39,560 nt of DNA from an uncultured Eubacterium sp. (GTDB lineage: Bacteria; Bacillota; Clostridia; Lachnospirales; Lachnospiraceae). A program made the translations under genes and the position numbers. Positions 1 to 7,846 of the stretch are shown in pieces. Where the stretch lies: contig CAJTTQ010000021.1 in NCBI GenBank assembly GCA_910579145.1, positions 1-39,560 on the forward strand, given 5' to 3'. The notes under the pieces are model-generated. The model did no database searches and was not told the origin of the DNA. It worked only from the letters and a program-made list of their open reading frames with translations. How positions within the stretch are numbered: the stretch's first letter is position 1; every line of letters begins with the position of its first letter.

Positions 1-105
1 CTGGGAGTGATATAAGAGGTTGCCATGCCTCGCAAACCTGCATAAATACTGAATGTGTAGAGTTTTGCTCATGGCTAATCGTGTGATCATAAGGAGGTTA
101 GCAGT
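1..105 (+). other. leader region upstream of khpA
   Basis: No complete gene is visible here. A reading frame open from the window edge closes with TAA at 13-15 and could be the end of an upstream gene, but five codons are too few to identify it. In related genomes rpsP often precedes this KH-domain gene. An imperfect hairpin (AGGTTGC with GCAAACCT, about 17-42) has no following T run, so it is not a convincing terminator. An AAGGAGG ribosome site at 91-97 serves khpA. Confidence 0.4.
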
Positions 106-333
106 ATGAAACAGTTACTTGAAGTGATTGCTAGCGCGTTGGTGGACAATCCCGACGAAGTAGTCGTGACAGAGACGGAAAACGAAAAAGAGATTGTCCT
201 GAGTCTGAAAGTTGCTCCTGACGACATGGGAAAAGTGATCGGAAAGCAGGGCAAGATCGCGAAAGCGATCCGTGCAGTTGTGCGCGCCTCTGCCTCAAAG
301 AGCGACAAAAAAATACTGGTGGACATCCAATAA
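106..333 (+). CDS. khpA: KhpA, KH-domain RNA-binding protein
   Basis: This 75-residue protein is a single KH domain of the KhpA (YlqC) family. In Firmicutes KhpA pairs with KhpB/Jag to bind RNA and influence cell elongation and translation; that role is family knowledge. The KH signature is visible as VIGKQGKIAKAIRAVV at about residues 43-58, which carries the GxxG loop (GKQG). The length is typical. The ATG lies 8 bases after AAGGAGG. The neighbours rimM and trmD are its usual partners in the conserved rpsP-khpA-rimM-trmD ribosome-maturation cluster. A terminator-like hairpin separates it from rimM, so downstream expression may be partly attenuated. Confidence 0.93.
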   Translation: MKQLLEVIASALVDNPDEVVVTETENEKEIVLSLKVAPDDMGKVIGKQGKIAKAIRAVVRASASKSDKKILVDIQ

Positions 334-354
334 ATGATGGCAGAAAAAGGAAAG

Positions 355-382
355 AAAGCGTCGTAACATGCGGCGCTTTTTT
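355..382 (+). terminator. intrinsic terminator or attenuator between khpA and rimM
   Basis: The stem is AAAGCGTCG (355-363) with CGGCGCTTT (371-379): nine pairs including one G-U, a 7-base loop, and a run of six T ending at 382. It lies between two genes normally co-transcribed, so it probably acts as a partial terminator that sets the khpA to rimM-trmD ratio. No clear new promoter was found between it and rimM. Confidence 0.7.
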
Positions 383-406
383 GAAACATAAAAGGAGGTA
401 TTGATT

Positions 407-928
407 TTGGAAGACTTACTTAGGATCGGCGTTGTCACGACGACACACGGTCTGCGGGGGGAGGTAAAGGTATTTCCCACGACAGACGATCCGAGACGGT
501 TTGGCGACTGTGACGAGGTGTTTCTTGTCAAAAAGCATCCGCTTCAACAGGGAAAACGCCTGCTCCATGTGGAAAGAGTCAAATATTTTAAAAATATCGT
601 TATTATAAAGTTCAAAGAATTTAACGACATTAACGAGGTGGAACAATTTCGTAAATGTGACATAATGGTGACGAGAGAACACGCCGTGCCGTTGGAAGAA
701 GGCGAGTATTTTTTCTGTGATGTGATCGGGGCGTCGGTATCCGAGGAAGACGGGACGCCGGTCGGCACCGTAAAAGATGTGTTGGAAACGGGGGCGAATA
801 ATGTGTTTGTCATCGAGATGGAAGATGGCCAGGAAGTTCTGTTTCCGTCGATTCCAGACTGTATCAAAAAAATAGATGTGGAAAACAAGCAGATCGTGGC
901 GCATATCATGCCGGGACTGCTCGACTGA
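407..928 (+). CDS. rimM: RimM, 16S rRNA processing factor
   Basis: RimM binds ribosomal protein S19 and assists late maturation of the 30S head. The 173-residue protein has the family plan: an N-terminal RimM barrel starting with LLRIGVVTTTHGLRGEVKV at about residues 3-21 and a C-terminal PRC-barrel-like half (about 95-170) with GTVKDVLETGANNVFVI and VLFPSIPDCIKKID. I chose the TTG at 407 over the in-frame TTG at 401. The AGGAGG at 393-398 is only two bases from 401 but eight from 407, and MEDLLRIG fits family N-termini. The stop is 16 bases from the trmD start, so the two genes form a transcriptional unit. Confidence 0.93.
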   Translation: MEDLLRIGVVTTTHGLRGEVKVFPTTDDPRRFGDCDEVFLVKKHPLQQGKRLLHVERVKYFKNIVIIKFKEFNDINEVEQFRKCDIMVTREHAVPLEEGEYFFCDVIGASVSEEDGTPVGTVKDVLETGANNVFVIEMEDGQEVLFPSIPDCIKKIDVENKQIVAHIMPGLLD

Positions 929-944
929 TCGTGAGGAAGTGGAC

Positions 945-1649
945 ATGCAGTACAAGATTATGACATTGTTCCCGGAAATGTTTCCGGGTATTATGGACGC
1001 GAGCATACTTGGCAGGGCAAAAGAGAGCGGGATTATCGGGTGGGAGACGTTTAATATCCGCGATCACACGCTTGATAAGCACAAGAGGGTCGATGATTAC
1101 CCGTATGGCGGCGGAGCCGGGATGGTGATGCAGGCGGAGCCGGTATACCGCTGTTATGAGGCGGTCGTACGGGAACTGGGACATGCGCCGAGGCGGGTCA
1201 TTTATATGACGCCCCAGGGGCGGGTGTTTGACCAGAAGATGGCGGAGGAGTTTGCGAGGGAAGAAGAACTTGTTTTTTTGTGCGGCCACTATGAAGGCAT
1301 CGATGAGCGCGTTTTAGAGGAGATCGTCACGGATGCGGTCTCGGTCGGAGACTATGTGATGACGGGGGGGGAACTGCCTGCCATGACTGTCATGGATGCC
1401 GTATCCCGTCTCGTGCCGGGGGTCCTGAACAATGAGGATTCCGCGCGGAATGAAAGTTTTTCAGATGGACTATTGGAACATCCCCAGTATACGAGGCCGG
1501 AAGAGATCCTGGGAAGAAAGGTTCCCGAAGTCCTGCTTTCTGGACACCATGCGAAGATCGAGGAGTGGAGGCTGGAAAAATCGCTGGAGCGTACGAAAAT
1601 ATTTCGTCCCGACCTGTACCGGGAGTGGCAAGAAAAAAAGTCTATATGA
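945..1649 (+). CDS. trmD: TrmD, tRNA (guanine37-N1)-methyltransferase
   Basis: TrmD uses S-adenosylmethionine to make m1G37 next to the anticodon, which prevents +1 frameshifting. The 234-residue product carries SPOUT trefoil-knot motifs: YMTPQGRVFDQ, FLCGHYEGIDERV and the cofactor loop SVGDYVMTGGELPAM, followed by the C-terminal DNA-handling segment EHPQYTRPEEILGRKVPEVL. The in-frame open frame begins at 876 inside rimM, but the ATG at 945 follows a GAGGAAG ribosome site and gives the family start MQYKIMTLFPEMF. The MTGGELP codons contain a G8 tract (near 1374-1381) that is in frame and intact. The usual next gene rplS is absent; a his promoter follows. Confidence 0.95.
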   Translation: MQYKIMTLFPEMFPGIMDASILGRAKESGIIGWETFNIRDHTLDKHKRVDDYPYGGGAGMVMQAEPVYRCYEAVVRELGHAPRRVIYMTPQGRVFDQKMAEEFAREEELVFLCGHYEGIDERVLEEIVTDAVSVGDYVMTGGELPAMTVMDAVSRLVPGVLNNEDSARNESFSDGLLEHPQYTRPEEILGRKVPEVLLSGHHAKIEEWRLEKSLERTKIFRPDLYREWQEKKSI

Positions 1650-1650
1650 C

Positions 1651-1679
1651 TTGCATTTTCGGTGAGTACATGATAAAAT
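1651..1679 (+). promoter_or_regulatory. sigma-A promoter for hisB-hisIE
   Basis: TTGCAT at 1651-1656, a spacer of exactly 17 bases, and TAAAAT at 1674-1679. It starts two bases after the trmD stop and 39 bases before the hisB start. It gives the histidine genes a promoter separate from the ribosome-maturation genes. Confidence 0.7.
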
Positions 1680-1717
1680 TATAAGATAATAATGAAGTTT
1701 TGATTGGAGCGGTGAGA

Positions 1718-2305
1718 TTGAGTCGAAGTGCGAAATGTGAGCGGATTACGAAAGAAACGGAAATTTCTGTCGAACTAGAGGTGGATGGCACCGGAACGTA
1801 TGAGGTGGATACGGGGATCGGTTTTTTTGACCATATGCTGGAAGGTTTTGCGAGACACGGCCTGTTCGATTTAAAAATAGCGGTAAAGGGAGATATCCAC
1901 GTCGATGCCCACCACACAGTAGAAGATACGGGGATCGTACTGGGCCAGGCGTTTGCGAAGGCGCTCGGGAAAAAAGAAGGGATCGGCCGGTTTGGTTTTT
2001 TTATACTGCCGATGGATGATGCGCTCGTTTTGGCATCGCTGGACATATCGGGCCGCACTTATTTTGCCTTTGACGGGTCATTTGCGGCAGAACGGCTGGG
2101 AGACATGGAAACGGAAACGGTGCGGGAGTTTTTTATGGGATTTGCGTCCGGTGCTGGGTTGAACCTCCATATCCGACAGCTGGCAGGAACGAATACCCAC
2201 CATATCATCGAGGCGATGTTTAAGGCCACCGCAAAGGCGATGGATATGGCAGTGGCGACAGACAGGCGGATCGAAGGGGTTCTTTCTACGAAAGGGGTTT
2301 TGTAG
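1718..2305 (+). CDS. hisB: HisB, imidazoleglycerol-phosphate dehydratase
   Basis: This enzyme dehydrates imidazoleglycerol phosphate to imidazoleacetol phosphate, the seventh step of histidine synthesis. The 195-residue monofunctional protein shows the duplicated metal-binding motifs: FFDHML and DAHHTVEDTGI in the first half, and DISGRTYFAF and GTNTHHIIEAMFKATAKA in the second. The TTG at 1718 is chosen over an upstream TTG at 1700. GGAG at 1706-1709 sits 8 bases before 1718 and the resulting MSRSAK start matches the family. No phosphatase domain is present, unlike the enterobacterial fusion. It is probably co-transcribed with hisIE 42 bases downstream. Confidence 0.94.
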   Translation: MSRSAKCERITKETEISVELEVDGTGTYEVDTGIGFFDHMLEGFARHGLFDLKIAVKGDIHVDAHHTVEDTGIVLGQAFAKALGKKEGIGRFGFFILPMDDALVLASLDISGRTYFAFDGSFAAERLGDMETETVREFFMGFASGAGLNLHIRQLAGTNTHHIIEAMFKATAKAMDMAVATDRRIEGVLSTKGVL

Positions 2306-2347
2306 AAACATCTGTAAGATTATTACATAGATCAAGGAGGAAGCGGT

Positions 2348-3589
2348 TTGGCAAACAAAAAGATTATCCCGTTTATCAATGGAGAAAATGAGCTGGCGGT
2401 AAACATTTTAATGCAGGCAGAACAATATTGTTTTGCAGGTGCGGATGAATTATTTATTTATAATTATTCCAAAATAGAAAAGGAGAGGGAAGAGTTTCTA
2501 GCTGTTTTAAAACAGGTGGATGCCAGGATTGATATTCCTTTTATGACAGGAATGTATGTCGGCCGTTTTGAAGATGCCAAAAAGGCTTTTTATACCGGAG
2601 CAGAGCGGCTTGTGATCCGATATAGTGTGTGCCCGGAGGAATCTGTGCTTGCTGAGGTTATTTCCCGATTTGGTTCTGACCGGGTCATGATCGAGGCGGA
2701 TGCCGGGAGTGAATTCGACCAGTTTGAGATTCCGGTCGATTCGCTTTTGTTAAAACATGTGAACGTCGGTTCGGAACTGGAAAGAAAACTGAACCGTTTT
2801 GGAAAGCCGGTGATCATCCGGGACAGTCTGCTTCGAAATGATTTAGAAGATCTTTTAAAACTCCCTTTTGTCAAAGGTGTTTCTACCAATCATTTTTTGG
2901 GAAAAGAATTATTTAAAGTGAAAATGAGCATGAAACGAGCGGGGATTGAGATGAACACGTTTGAATCTTCAATGGATTTTTCGGCATTTAAAACCGACGA
3001 AAAAGGGTTGATCCCATGTGTCGTTCAGGATTATAAGACAAGTGAAGTGTTAATGGTTGCGTATATGAACAGAGAATCGTATGAATCGACATGTGCGACA
3101 GGGAAAATGACTTATTACAGCAGGAGTCGGAATGAACTATGGTGTAAAGGAGATACGTCGGGCCATTACCAGTATGTCAAAGAATTGAAACTGGATTGTG
3201 ACTGTGACACGATCCTGGCAAAAATACATCAGGTCGGGGCAGCTTGTCATACAGGAGCGAGAAGTTGTTTCTTTACCGAACTTGCGAAAAAGGAATATGA
3301 TCAGACAAACCCGCTCACGATCCTAAATGAAGTGTTTGCGACGGTCGAGGACCGAAAACAGAATCCGAAAGAAGGTTCGTATACAAATTACCTGTTTGAG
3401 AAAGGGATTGATAAGATCCTAAAAAAATGCGGGGAAGAGGCGACGGAGATCGTCATTGCGGCAAAAAATCCCGACGCATCGGAACTGAAGTATGAGATCG
3501 CGGATTTTCTCTATCATTTGATGGTTCTTATGGCAGAATGTGGACTGACGTGGGATGATGTGATAAAAGAACTTGCCAACAGGCATTGA
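2348..3589 (+). CDS. hisIE: HisIE with N-terminal degenerate HisF-like barrel
   Basis: The protein has 413 residues, about twice a standard HisIE. Residues 1-205 resemble HisF from end to end: IIPFINGENE aligns with the HisF start IIPCLDV, then GADELFIYNYS, VMIEADAG, KPVIIRD, and a final strand with KMSMKRAGIEMN. The HisF catalytic Asp of CLDV is Asn here, so cyclase activity is doubtful. Residues about 208-315 are phosphoribosyl-AMP cyclohydrolase (HisI), with metal ligands in DCDCD (C284, C286) and ACHTGARSCF (C300, C307). Residues about 320-413 are phosphoribosyl-ATP pyrophosphatase (HisE), with EKGIDKILKKCGEEATE and EIADFLYHLMVLM. The two C-terminal domains do steps two and three of histidine synthesis. 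The TTG start lies 6 bases after AAGGAGG. Confidence 0.9.
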   Translation: MANKKIIPFINGENELAVNILMQAEQYCFAGADELFIYNYSKIEKEREEFLAVLKQVDARIDIPFMTGMYVGRFEDAKKAFYTGAERLVIRYSVCPEESVLAEVISRFGSDRVMIEADAGSEFDQFEIPVDSLLLKHVNVGSELERKLNRFGKPVIIRDSLLRNDLEDLLKLPFVKGVSTNHFLGKELFKVKMSMKRAGIEMNTFESSMDFSAFKTDEKGLIPCVVQDYKTSEVLMVAYMNRESYESTCATGKMTYYSRSRNELWCKGDTSGHYQYVKELKLDCDCDTILAKIHQVGAACHTGARSCFFTELAKKEYDQTNPLTILNEVFATVEDRKQNPKEGSYTNYLFEKGIDKILKKCGEEATEIVIAAKNPDASELKYEIADFLYHLMVLMAECGLTWDDVIKELANRH

Positions 3590-3622
3590 GATAGAAATCG
3601 ATAAGTTAGGAGGTATGTGGAT

Positions 3623-3748
3623 ATGACAGTAGGAGAAGCAGTTTTATATTATGGGGTCCGGCTGATCCTTTTTGCGGCGGTGGCTGGGGCTGGAATCGCA
3701 TCTGGTATCAAGATCCGGAAAGCGAAGAATGCAAAAACAACAAATTAA
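3623..3748 (+). CDS. 41-residue predicted membrane peptide at head of pilus operon
   Basis: The ATG at 3623 follows TAGGAGGT at 3607-3614 by 8 bases and the frame runs 41 codons to TAA at 3746-3748. The peptide has a short N-terminal segment, one hydrophobic helix (VRLILFAAVAGAGIASGI, about residues 12-29) and a basic tail rich in K and R, so a single membrane segment with a cytoplasmic tail is expected. It lies 20 bases before pilB and 33 bases after hisIE. I do not recognise a family. The good ribosome site, the hydrophobic pattern and the operon position support a real gene. A role with the PilB/PilC motor platform would be a guess. Confidence 0.65.
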   Translation: MTVGEAVLYYGVRLILFAAVAGAGIASGIKIRKAKNAKTTN

Positions 3749-3768
3749 GAAAATAGAGGTTTGTTACT

Positions 3769-5379
3769 ATGGCAGGTAGAATTCGTAAAAGATTAGGGGA
3801 TATGTTGGTGGAGGCTGGTGTCATTACAAATGACCAGCTGATGGAAGCTTTGGGAAAACAGAAGGAATCAGGGAAGCGTCTCGGTGAACTTCTGGTCGAT
3901 CTCAGATTTACCGATGAGATGGAGATTGTTGAAGCGATGGCGCAGCAGATGAAGATTCCGGTGGCCAAAATCAGGGAAGCAAAATTGGCGCCGGAGGTCA
4001 TTGCCCTTCTGCCAGAAAATATCGTTCGAAAGCATCAGGTCGTTCCGTTTGAACTGGATGAGAACAATCCAAACATACTCCGGGTCGCTATGTCGGACCC
4101 GTTGGATATCATCGCTGCCGATGACCTTTCCATTATTACGAACATGCAGATCGAAGTAATGGCGGCGACGGCATCGGATGTCATGTATGCAATCGAAAAG
4201 TACTACGGAAATGAGCAGTCTGCGAAGCTGGCAGATAGTTTTGCCCAGGAACGTATGGAGAAAGATAAAAAACTCAAGGGCGATAAGGCAGAGGAAGGAA
4301 ACGACGAGGTTGATAATTCTCCGATCGTGCTGCTCGTTAATAAGATCATTGAGCAGGCGGTCAATGAGCGCGCCAGCGATATACATATCGAAGCTTTAGA
4401 AGACGAAGTGCGGGTGCGATACCGCATCGACGGTGCGATGCAGGAGATTACGCGGTATCCGAAAGATCTTTTAAGTGCGATCGTTGCCCGGATCAAGATC
4501 GTGAGCGGCATGAACATTTCGGAAAAGAGAGCGCCGCAGGACGGCCGTATGACATTAATCTTTAACCGTGTGGAATACGATCTCCGTGTATCCACTCTTC
4601 CAACGACGTTTGGAGAAAAAGTCGTTATGCGTATTGCTTCCAAATCAGGATTGAATAAAGAAAAGAGCGAACTCGGATTTCAGGAGGAAGAATTAAAGCG
4701 ATTTGACGGGATATTAAAACATCCGCATGGGATCATTTTAGTTACGGGGCCGACCGGAAGCGGAAAGTCGACGACATTGTATACCGTACTCAACGAGTTG
4801 AACGGCGGGGAAGTAAATATCATTACGGTTGAGGATCCGGTCGAGGCCGATGTGGACGGGATCAATCAGGTACAGGTAAATGAAAAGGCAGGACTTACGT
4901 TTGCGTCCGCCCTCCGCTCGATTTTGAGGCAGGATCCGGATATTATCATGATCGGAGAGATCCGAGATGAGGAGACGGCGAGCATCGCAGTGAAGGCGGC
5001 GATCACGGGGCATCTCGTTGTCAGTACGCTGCATACGAACAGTGCGGCGAGTACGGTCACGCGTTTGGAAGATATGGGGATTGAACCGTATATGGTTGCG
5101 GATTCTGTCGTGGGCATCATCGCGCAGCGTCTGGTGCGGCGTCTCTGTCCAAAATGCCGTGTGGAAAAACAGTTGACGGATACGGATAAACTGCGGCTTC
5201 ATCTGCGCGGGGATTCCAATCCGATGATCTATGAGCCGTCGGAGAACGGATGTGCTTATTGTAACAATTCAGGATACCGGGGACGAATCGGTGTATATGA
5301 GATCATGCCGATCACGCCGGCGCTCCGGGAGATTATCAGCCGCGGGGGGGGGCCGAGGAGATACAAAACGCAGCATTGA
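3769..5379 (+). CDS. pilB: PilB, type IV pilus extension ATPase (frameshifted, truncated as read)
   Basis: PilB is the cytoplasmic hexameric ATPase that drives pilin polymerisation. The N-terminus is an MshEN domain: the first motif, RLGDMLVEAGVITNDQLMEAL-type (from residue 8), is complete, and the second, KRLGELLVDLRF, lacks the usual glycine. MshEN motifs are known c-di-GMP binding sites. The core has Walker A GPTGSGKST (327-335), DPDIIMIGEIRDEETA from residue 389, and a tetracysteine zinc site (CPKC and CAYC). The frame ends early: at a run of nine G (5344-5352) it shifts into PRRYKTQH and stops at 5379, giving 536 residues. The family C-terminus continues in another frame to 5474. One extra G would give a normal protein of 568 residues. 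The start has only weak Shine-Dalgarno support (AGAGG upstream). Confidence 0.88.
   Translation: MAGRIRKRLGDMLVEAGVITNDQLMEALGKQKESGKRLGELLVDLRFTDEMEIVEAMAQQMKIPVAKIREAKLAPEVIALLPENIVRKHQVVPFELDENNPNILRVAMSDPLDIIAADDLSIITNMQIEVMAATASDVMYAIEKYYGNEQSAKLADSFAQERMEKDKKLKGDKAEEGNDEVDNSPIVLLVNKIIEQAVNERASDIHIEALEDEVRVRYRIDGAMQEITRYPKDLLSAIVARIKIVSGMNISEKRAPQDGRMTLIFNRVEYDLRVSTLPTTFGEKVVMRIASKSGLNKEKSELGFQEEELKRFDGILKHPHGIILVTGPTGSGKSTTLYTVLNELNGGEVNIITVEDPVEADVDGINQVQVNEKAGLTFASALRSILRQDPDIIMIGEIRDEETASIAVKAAITGHLVVSTLHTNSAASTVTRLEDMGIEPYMVADSVVGIIAQRLVRRLCPKCRVEKQLTDTDKLRLHLRGDSNPMIYEPSENGCAYCNNSGYRGRIGVYEIMPITPALREIISRGGGPRRYKTQH
5344..5352 (+). repeat. G9 homopolymer at the pilB frameshift
   Basis: Nine consecutive G within the codons for the ISRGGG segment of PilB. 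A length of 10 (or 7) restores the family reading frame; 9 does not. Such tracts are slippage-prone in replication, transcription and sequencing. Confidence 0.85.
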
Positions 5380-5474
5380 AAGAAGGGCTTACGACGCTGC
5401 GTCTCGGTGCTGCAAAACTGGTGCTGAAAGGTATCACGTCGATTACCGAGGTGGAACGAGTAGCAGCAGAATAA
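5352..5474 (+). pseudogene. pilB: out-of-frame C-terminal part of pilB
   Basis: Read from GCC at 5352, this stretch encodes AEEIQNAALKEGLTTLRL and continues to ITEVERVAAE with TAA at 5472-5474, a standard C-terminus for GspE/PilB ATPases. It has no start codon or ribosome site of its own, so it is the displaced end of pilB and not a separate gene. The missing segment is about 40 residues and follows the zinc-binding region. Confidence 0.88.
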
Positions 5475-5510
5475 GTGCTGTGAAAATAAATGAAGGAGGA
5501 GAAGGGGGAT

Positions 5511-6563
5511 ATGACACTTGATGATATTTTGATCCAGGCACGGAAAGTAGGGGCTTCCGATGTTCACGTTTCAGCAGGGGTTCCGATCAAATGCAGGGTA
5601 CATGGAACGTTAAAGAATCTTACTAGTAATGTCATGGCGGTAAGCGATACAAAGGCACTGGTAGAACAGATGATCCCGATGCGTCTGATTTCGGATTTTA
5701 ATAAGTCGGGAGAAGCTGATTTTTCTTATTCCGTTCCAGGGCAGGGGAGATTTCGTGTCAATGTATTTAAACAAAGAGGTTCCATGGCGTTTGTCATCCG
5801 TCTGATCAACGAGGAGATTCCGAAACCGGAAAGTTTGGGGTTGACACAGTCTGTTATTGATCTTACAAATAAAAAGAGAGGGCTCGTACTGGTGACAGGG
5901 CCGACCGGAAGCGGAAAATCGACGACTTTGGCATCGTTGATCAACCGGATCAACGAAACATACAGCCATCATATCATTACATTGGAAGATCCGATCGAGT
6001 ATTTACATATGCACAAAAAATCCATAGTGAACCAGCGTGAGATCGGAATGGATACTGACAATTATGCCAATGCGCTGCGTGCTGCGCTCCGAGAGGATCC
6101 GGATGTGATTCTCGTAGGCGAAATGCGTGATCTCGATACGATTGCCACAGCGGTCACGGCGGCAGAGACTGGGCATCTGGTCTTTTCGACACTGCATACC
6201 ATTGGCGCAGCAGCGACGATCGACCGTATCATCGACGTGTTTCCGCCTTATCAACAGCCGCAGATCCGATTGCAGCTGGCTACGCTTTTGGAAGCGATCA
6301 TATCACAGCAGCTGATGAAGACGGCAGATGGGAGTGGACGGATTGCGGCATTTGAGATCCTCCATGCCAACAGCGCGATACGGGCGCTGATCCGCGAAGG
6401 AAAGAGCCATCAGATCCCGTCTGTTGTCCAGACGAGCCGCAAACGCGGCATGATCACGATGGATGATTCGATTTTTGATCTATATACCCAGGGCAAAGTA
6501 ACGAAGGAAGAGGCAATCACATATGCCCAGGACAAAATAGCGTTAACAAAACGGCTATATTAA
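5511..6563 (+). CDS. pilT: PilT, type IV pilus retraction ATPase
   Basis: PilT powers pilus disassembly and therefore twitching and DNA or surface pulling. The 350-residue protein is of normal length. It has Walker A GPTGSGKST at about 130-138, an Asp-box/Walker B region DPDVILVGEMRDLDTI, the His box TGHLVFSTLHT, and the PilT-specific C-terminal AIRxLIRE-type motif (AIRALIRE), which separates it from PilB. An in-frame ATG at 5490 exists, but AAGGAGG at 5492-5498 lies downstream of it and fits the ATG at 5511. It sits between pilB and pilC. A PilT predicts a retractile pilus and not only a secretion pseudopilus. Confidence 0.93.
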   Translation: MTLDDILIQARKVGASDVHVSAGVPIKCRVHGTLKNLTSNVMAVSDTKALVEQMIPMRLISDFNKSGEADFSYSVPGQGRFRVNVFKQRGSMAFVIRLINEEIPKPESLGLTQSVIDLTNKKRGLVLVTGPTGSGKSTTLASLINRINETYSHHIITLEDPIEYLHMHKKSIVNQREIGMDTDNYANALRAALREDPDVILVGEMRDLDTIATAVTAAETGHLVFSTLHTIGAAATIDRIIDVFPPYQQPQIRLQLATLLEAIISQQLMKTADGSGRIAAFEILHANSAIRALIREGKSHQIPSVVQTSRKRGMITMDDSIFDLYTQGKVTKEEAITYAQDKIALTKRLY

Positions 6564-6579
6564 GAAAGGAGGGTTTCGC

Positions 6580-7791
6580 GTGGCTACTTATAAGTACCAG
6601 ATCACCGATAAGTATGGAAAAGATAAAAAGGGTACGCTGGAAGCGGCATCGCCAGAGGCGGCAACAGCTAAACTCAAAGGCGATGGTGCGGTTGTCCGTT
6701 CGGTCAGGGAAGTGACGAGCATCGACGATGCCGCATGGAACATAACGATCGGTAACCCGGTAAAGATGAAAGATATTACGCTGTTCTGCCGTCAGTTTTA
6801 CAGTATACTGAATGCGGGGGTCACGGTAGTGGACGGTTTAAAAATGCTTCAGGATTCTACGGAAAATAAGGTGTTCCGCAAGTCAATCTATAATGTACAG
6901 GTAAATGTGGAAAAGGGAGAGACACTTGCCAATGCAATGGCGTTGGAGGGAAAGGTGTTTCCAGACCTGCTGATCAACATGGTGGCAGCCGGTGAGGCAA
7001 CCGGTAACCTGAGTATAGCGTTTGAGCGTATTTGTACACAGTTTGAGAAAGACAGTAAATTAAGATCCATGCTTGTATCGGCCATGATTTATCCAGTCGT
7101 TGTATTGGTTGTTACGATTATTGTGGTTATTGTGTTGATGGTAGTCGTAATACCGCAGTTTCAGGAAATCTTTGATATGATGGGAGAGGAACTTCCGCTT
7201 CCGACGCAAATTGTTATTAATGTAAGCCAGTTTATGATCAACAATCTTGTTTTAGTCATCGGTGGTATTGTTGGTTTGGTTCTTGCAGTGATTGCGGCGA
7301 AAAATACGGAGATGGGAAAACAGCTGACGAGCCGTATGTGTTTAAAGCTTCCTATCATCAATGATTTTACAGTGAAAAACGGTTCAGCAAAATTTAGTAT
7401 GACGATGTCAACATTGATCACGTCTGGTGTGCCGTTAGTAGAGGCATTAGGAATTGTGGCTAACGTCGTGCAGAATCGAGTTATGCGGAAAGCGCTCAAT
7501 GATGCAAGGGAAGAAGTCATGCAGGGAATTCCGATGTCGGAGCCGCTCGAAGCGTCTGGTGTGTTTCCGCAGATGGTGCATCATATGGTTCGGATTGGGG
7601 AAGAAACAGGTAATACGGAGGCAATGCTCGATAAAGTGGCAGAATATTATGAGCAGGAAGTGGAAGCCGCTACAAAGAACCTTACAACAATTATGGAACC
7701 TCTCATTATTATTGTATTGGCTATTAGCGTCGGCGGAGTCGTGGGTGCGATTGTCATGCCAATGATGCAGATCTACTCAATGGCGGGGTGA
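6580..7791 (+). CDS. pilC: PilC, inner-membrane platform protein of the pilus
   Basis: PilC is the polytopic membrane base on which PilB and PilT act. The 403-residue protein has two GspF domains, each a helical cytoplasmic bundle followed by membrane helices: CRQFYSILNAGVTVVDGL near residue 68 and the repeat copy MTMSTLITSGVPLVEAL near 275. Membrane segments are visible at about 168-192 (VVVLVVTIIVVIVLMVVVIP), 217-240 and 374-395. The GTG start at 6580 follows AAAGGAGGG. The length is standard. It is the last gene before the separate pilin promoter region, 16 bases after pilT. Confidence 0.93.
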   Translation: MATYKYQITDKYGKDKKGTLEAASPEAATAKLKGDGAVVRSVREVTSIDDAAWNITIGNPVKMKDITLFCRQFYSILNAGVTVVDGLKMLQDSTENKVFRKSIYNVQVNVEKGETLANAMALEGKVFPDLLINMVAAGEATGNLSIAFERICTQFEKDSKLRSMLVSAMIYPVVVLVVTIIVVIVLMVVVIPQFQEIFDMMGEELPLPTQIVINVSQFMINNLVLVIGGIVGLVLAVIAAKNTEMGKQLTSRMCLKLPIINDFTVKNGSAKFSMTMSTLITSGVPLVEALGIVANVVQNRVMRKALNDAREEVMQGIPMSEPLEASGVFPQMVHHMVRIGEETGNTEAMLDKVAEYYEQEVEAATKNLTTIMEPLIIIVLAISVGGVVGAIVMPMMQIYSMAG

Positions 7792-7846
7792 TAGTAGGAA
7801 AGTTCTAATTATCAACTCTAAATTTTGTTAAATATTGCAAAAAACG

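Noticed and set aside
401..406. TTG at 401 as the rimM start
   Set aside because: It is only two bases from the AGGAGG; the TTG at 407 has correct spacing and the expected N-terminus.
416..1006. Long open frame antisense to rimM
   Set aside because: No ribosome site and no recognisable protein features; it is a shadow of rimM and trmD codon usage, as are many other antisense frames in this window.
1374..1381. G8 tract in trmD as another frameshift site
   Set aside because: The reading frame is intact through the conserved TGGELP motif.
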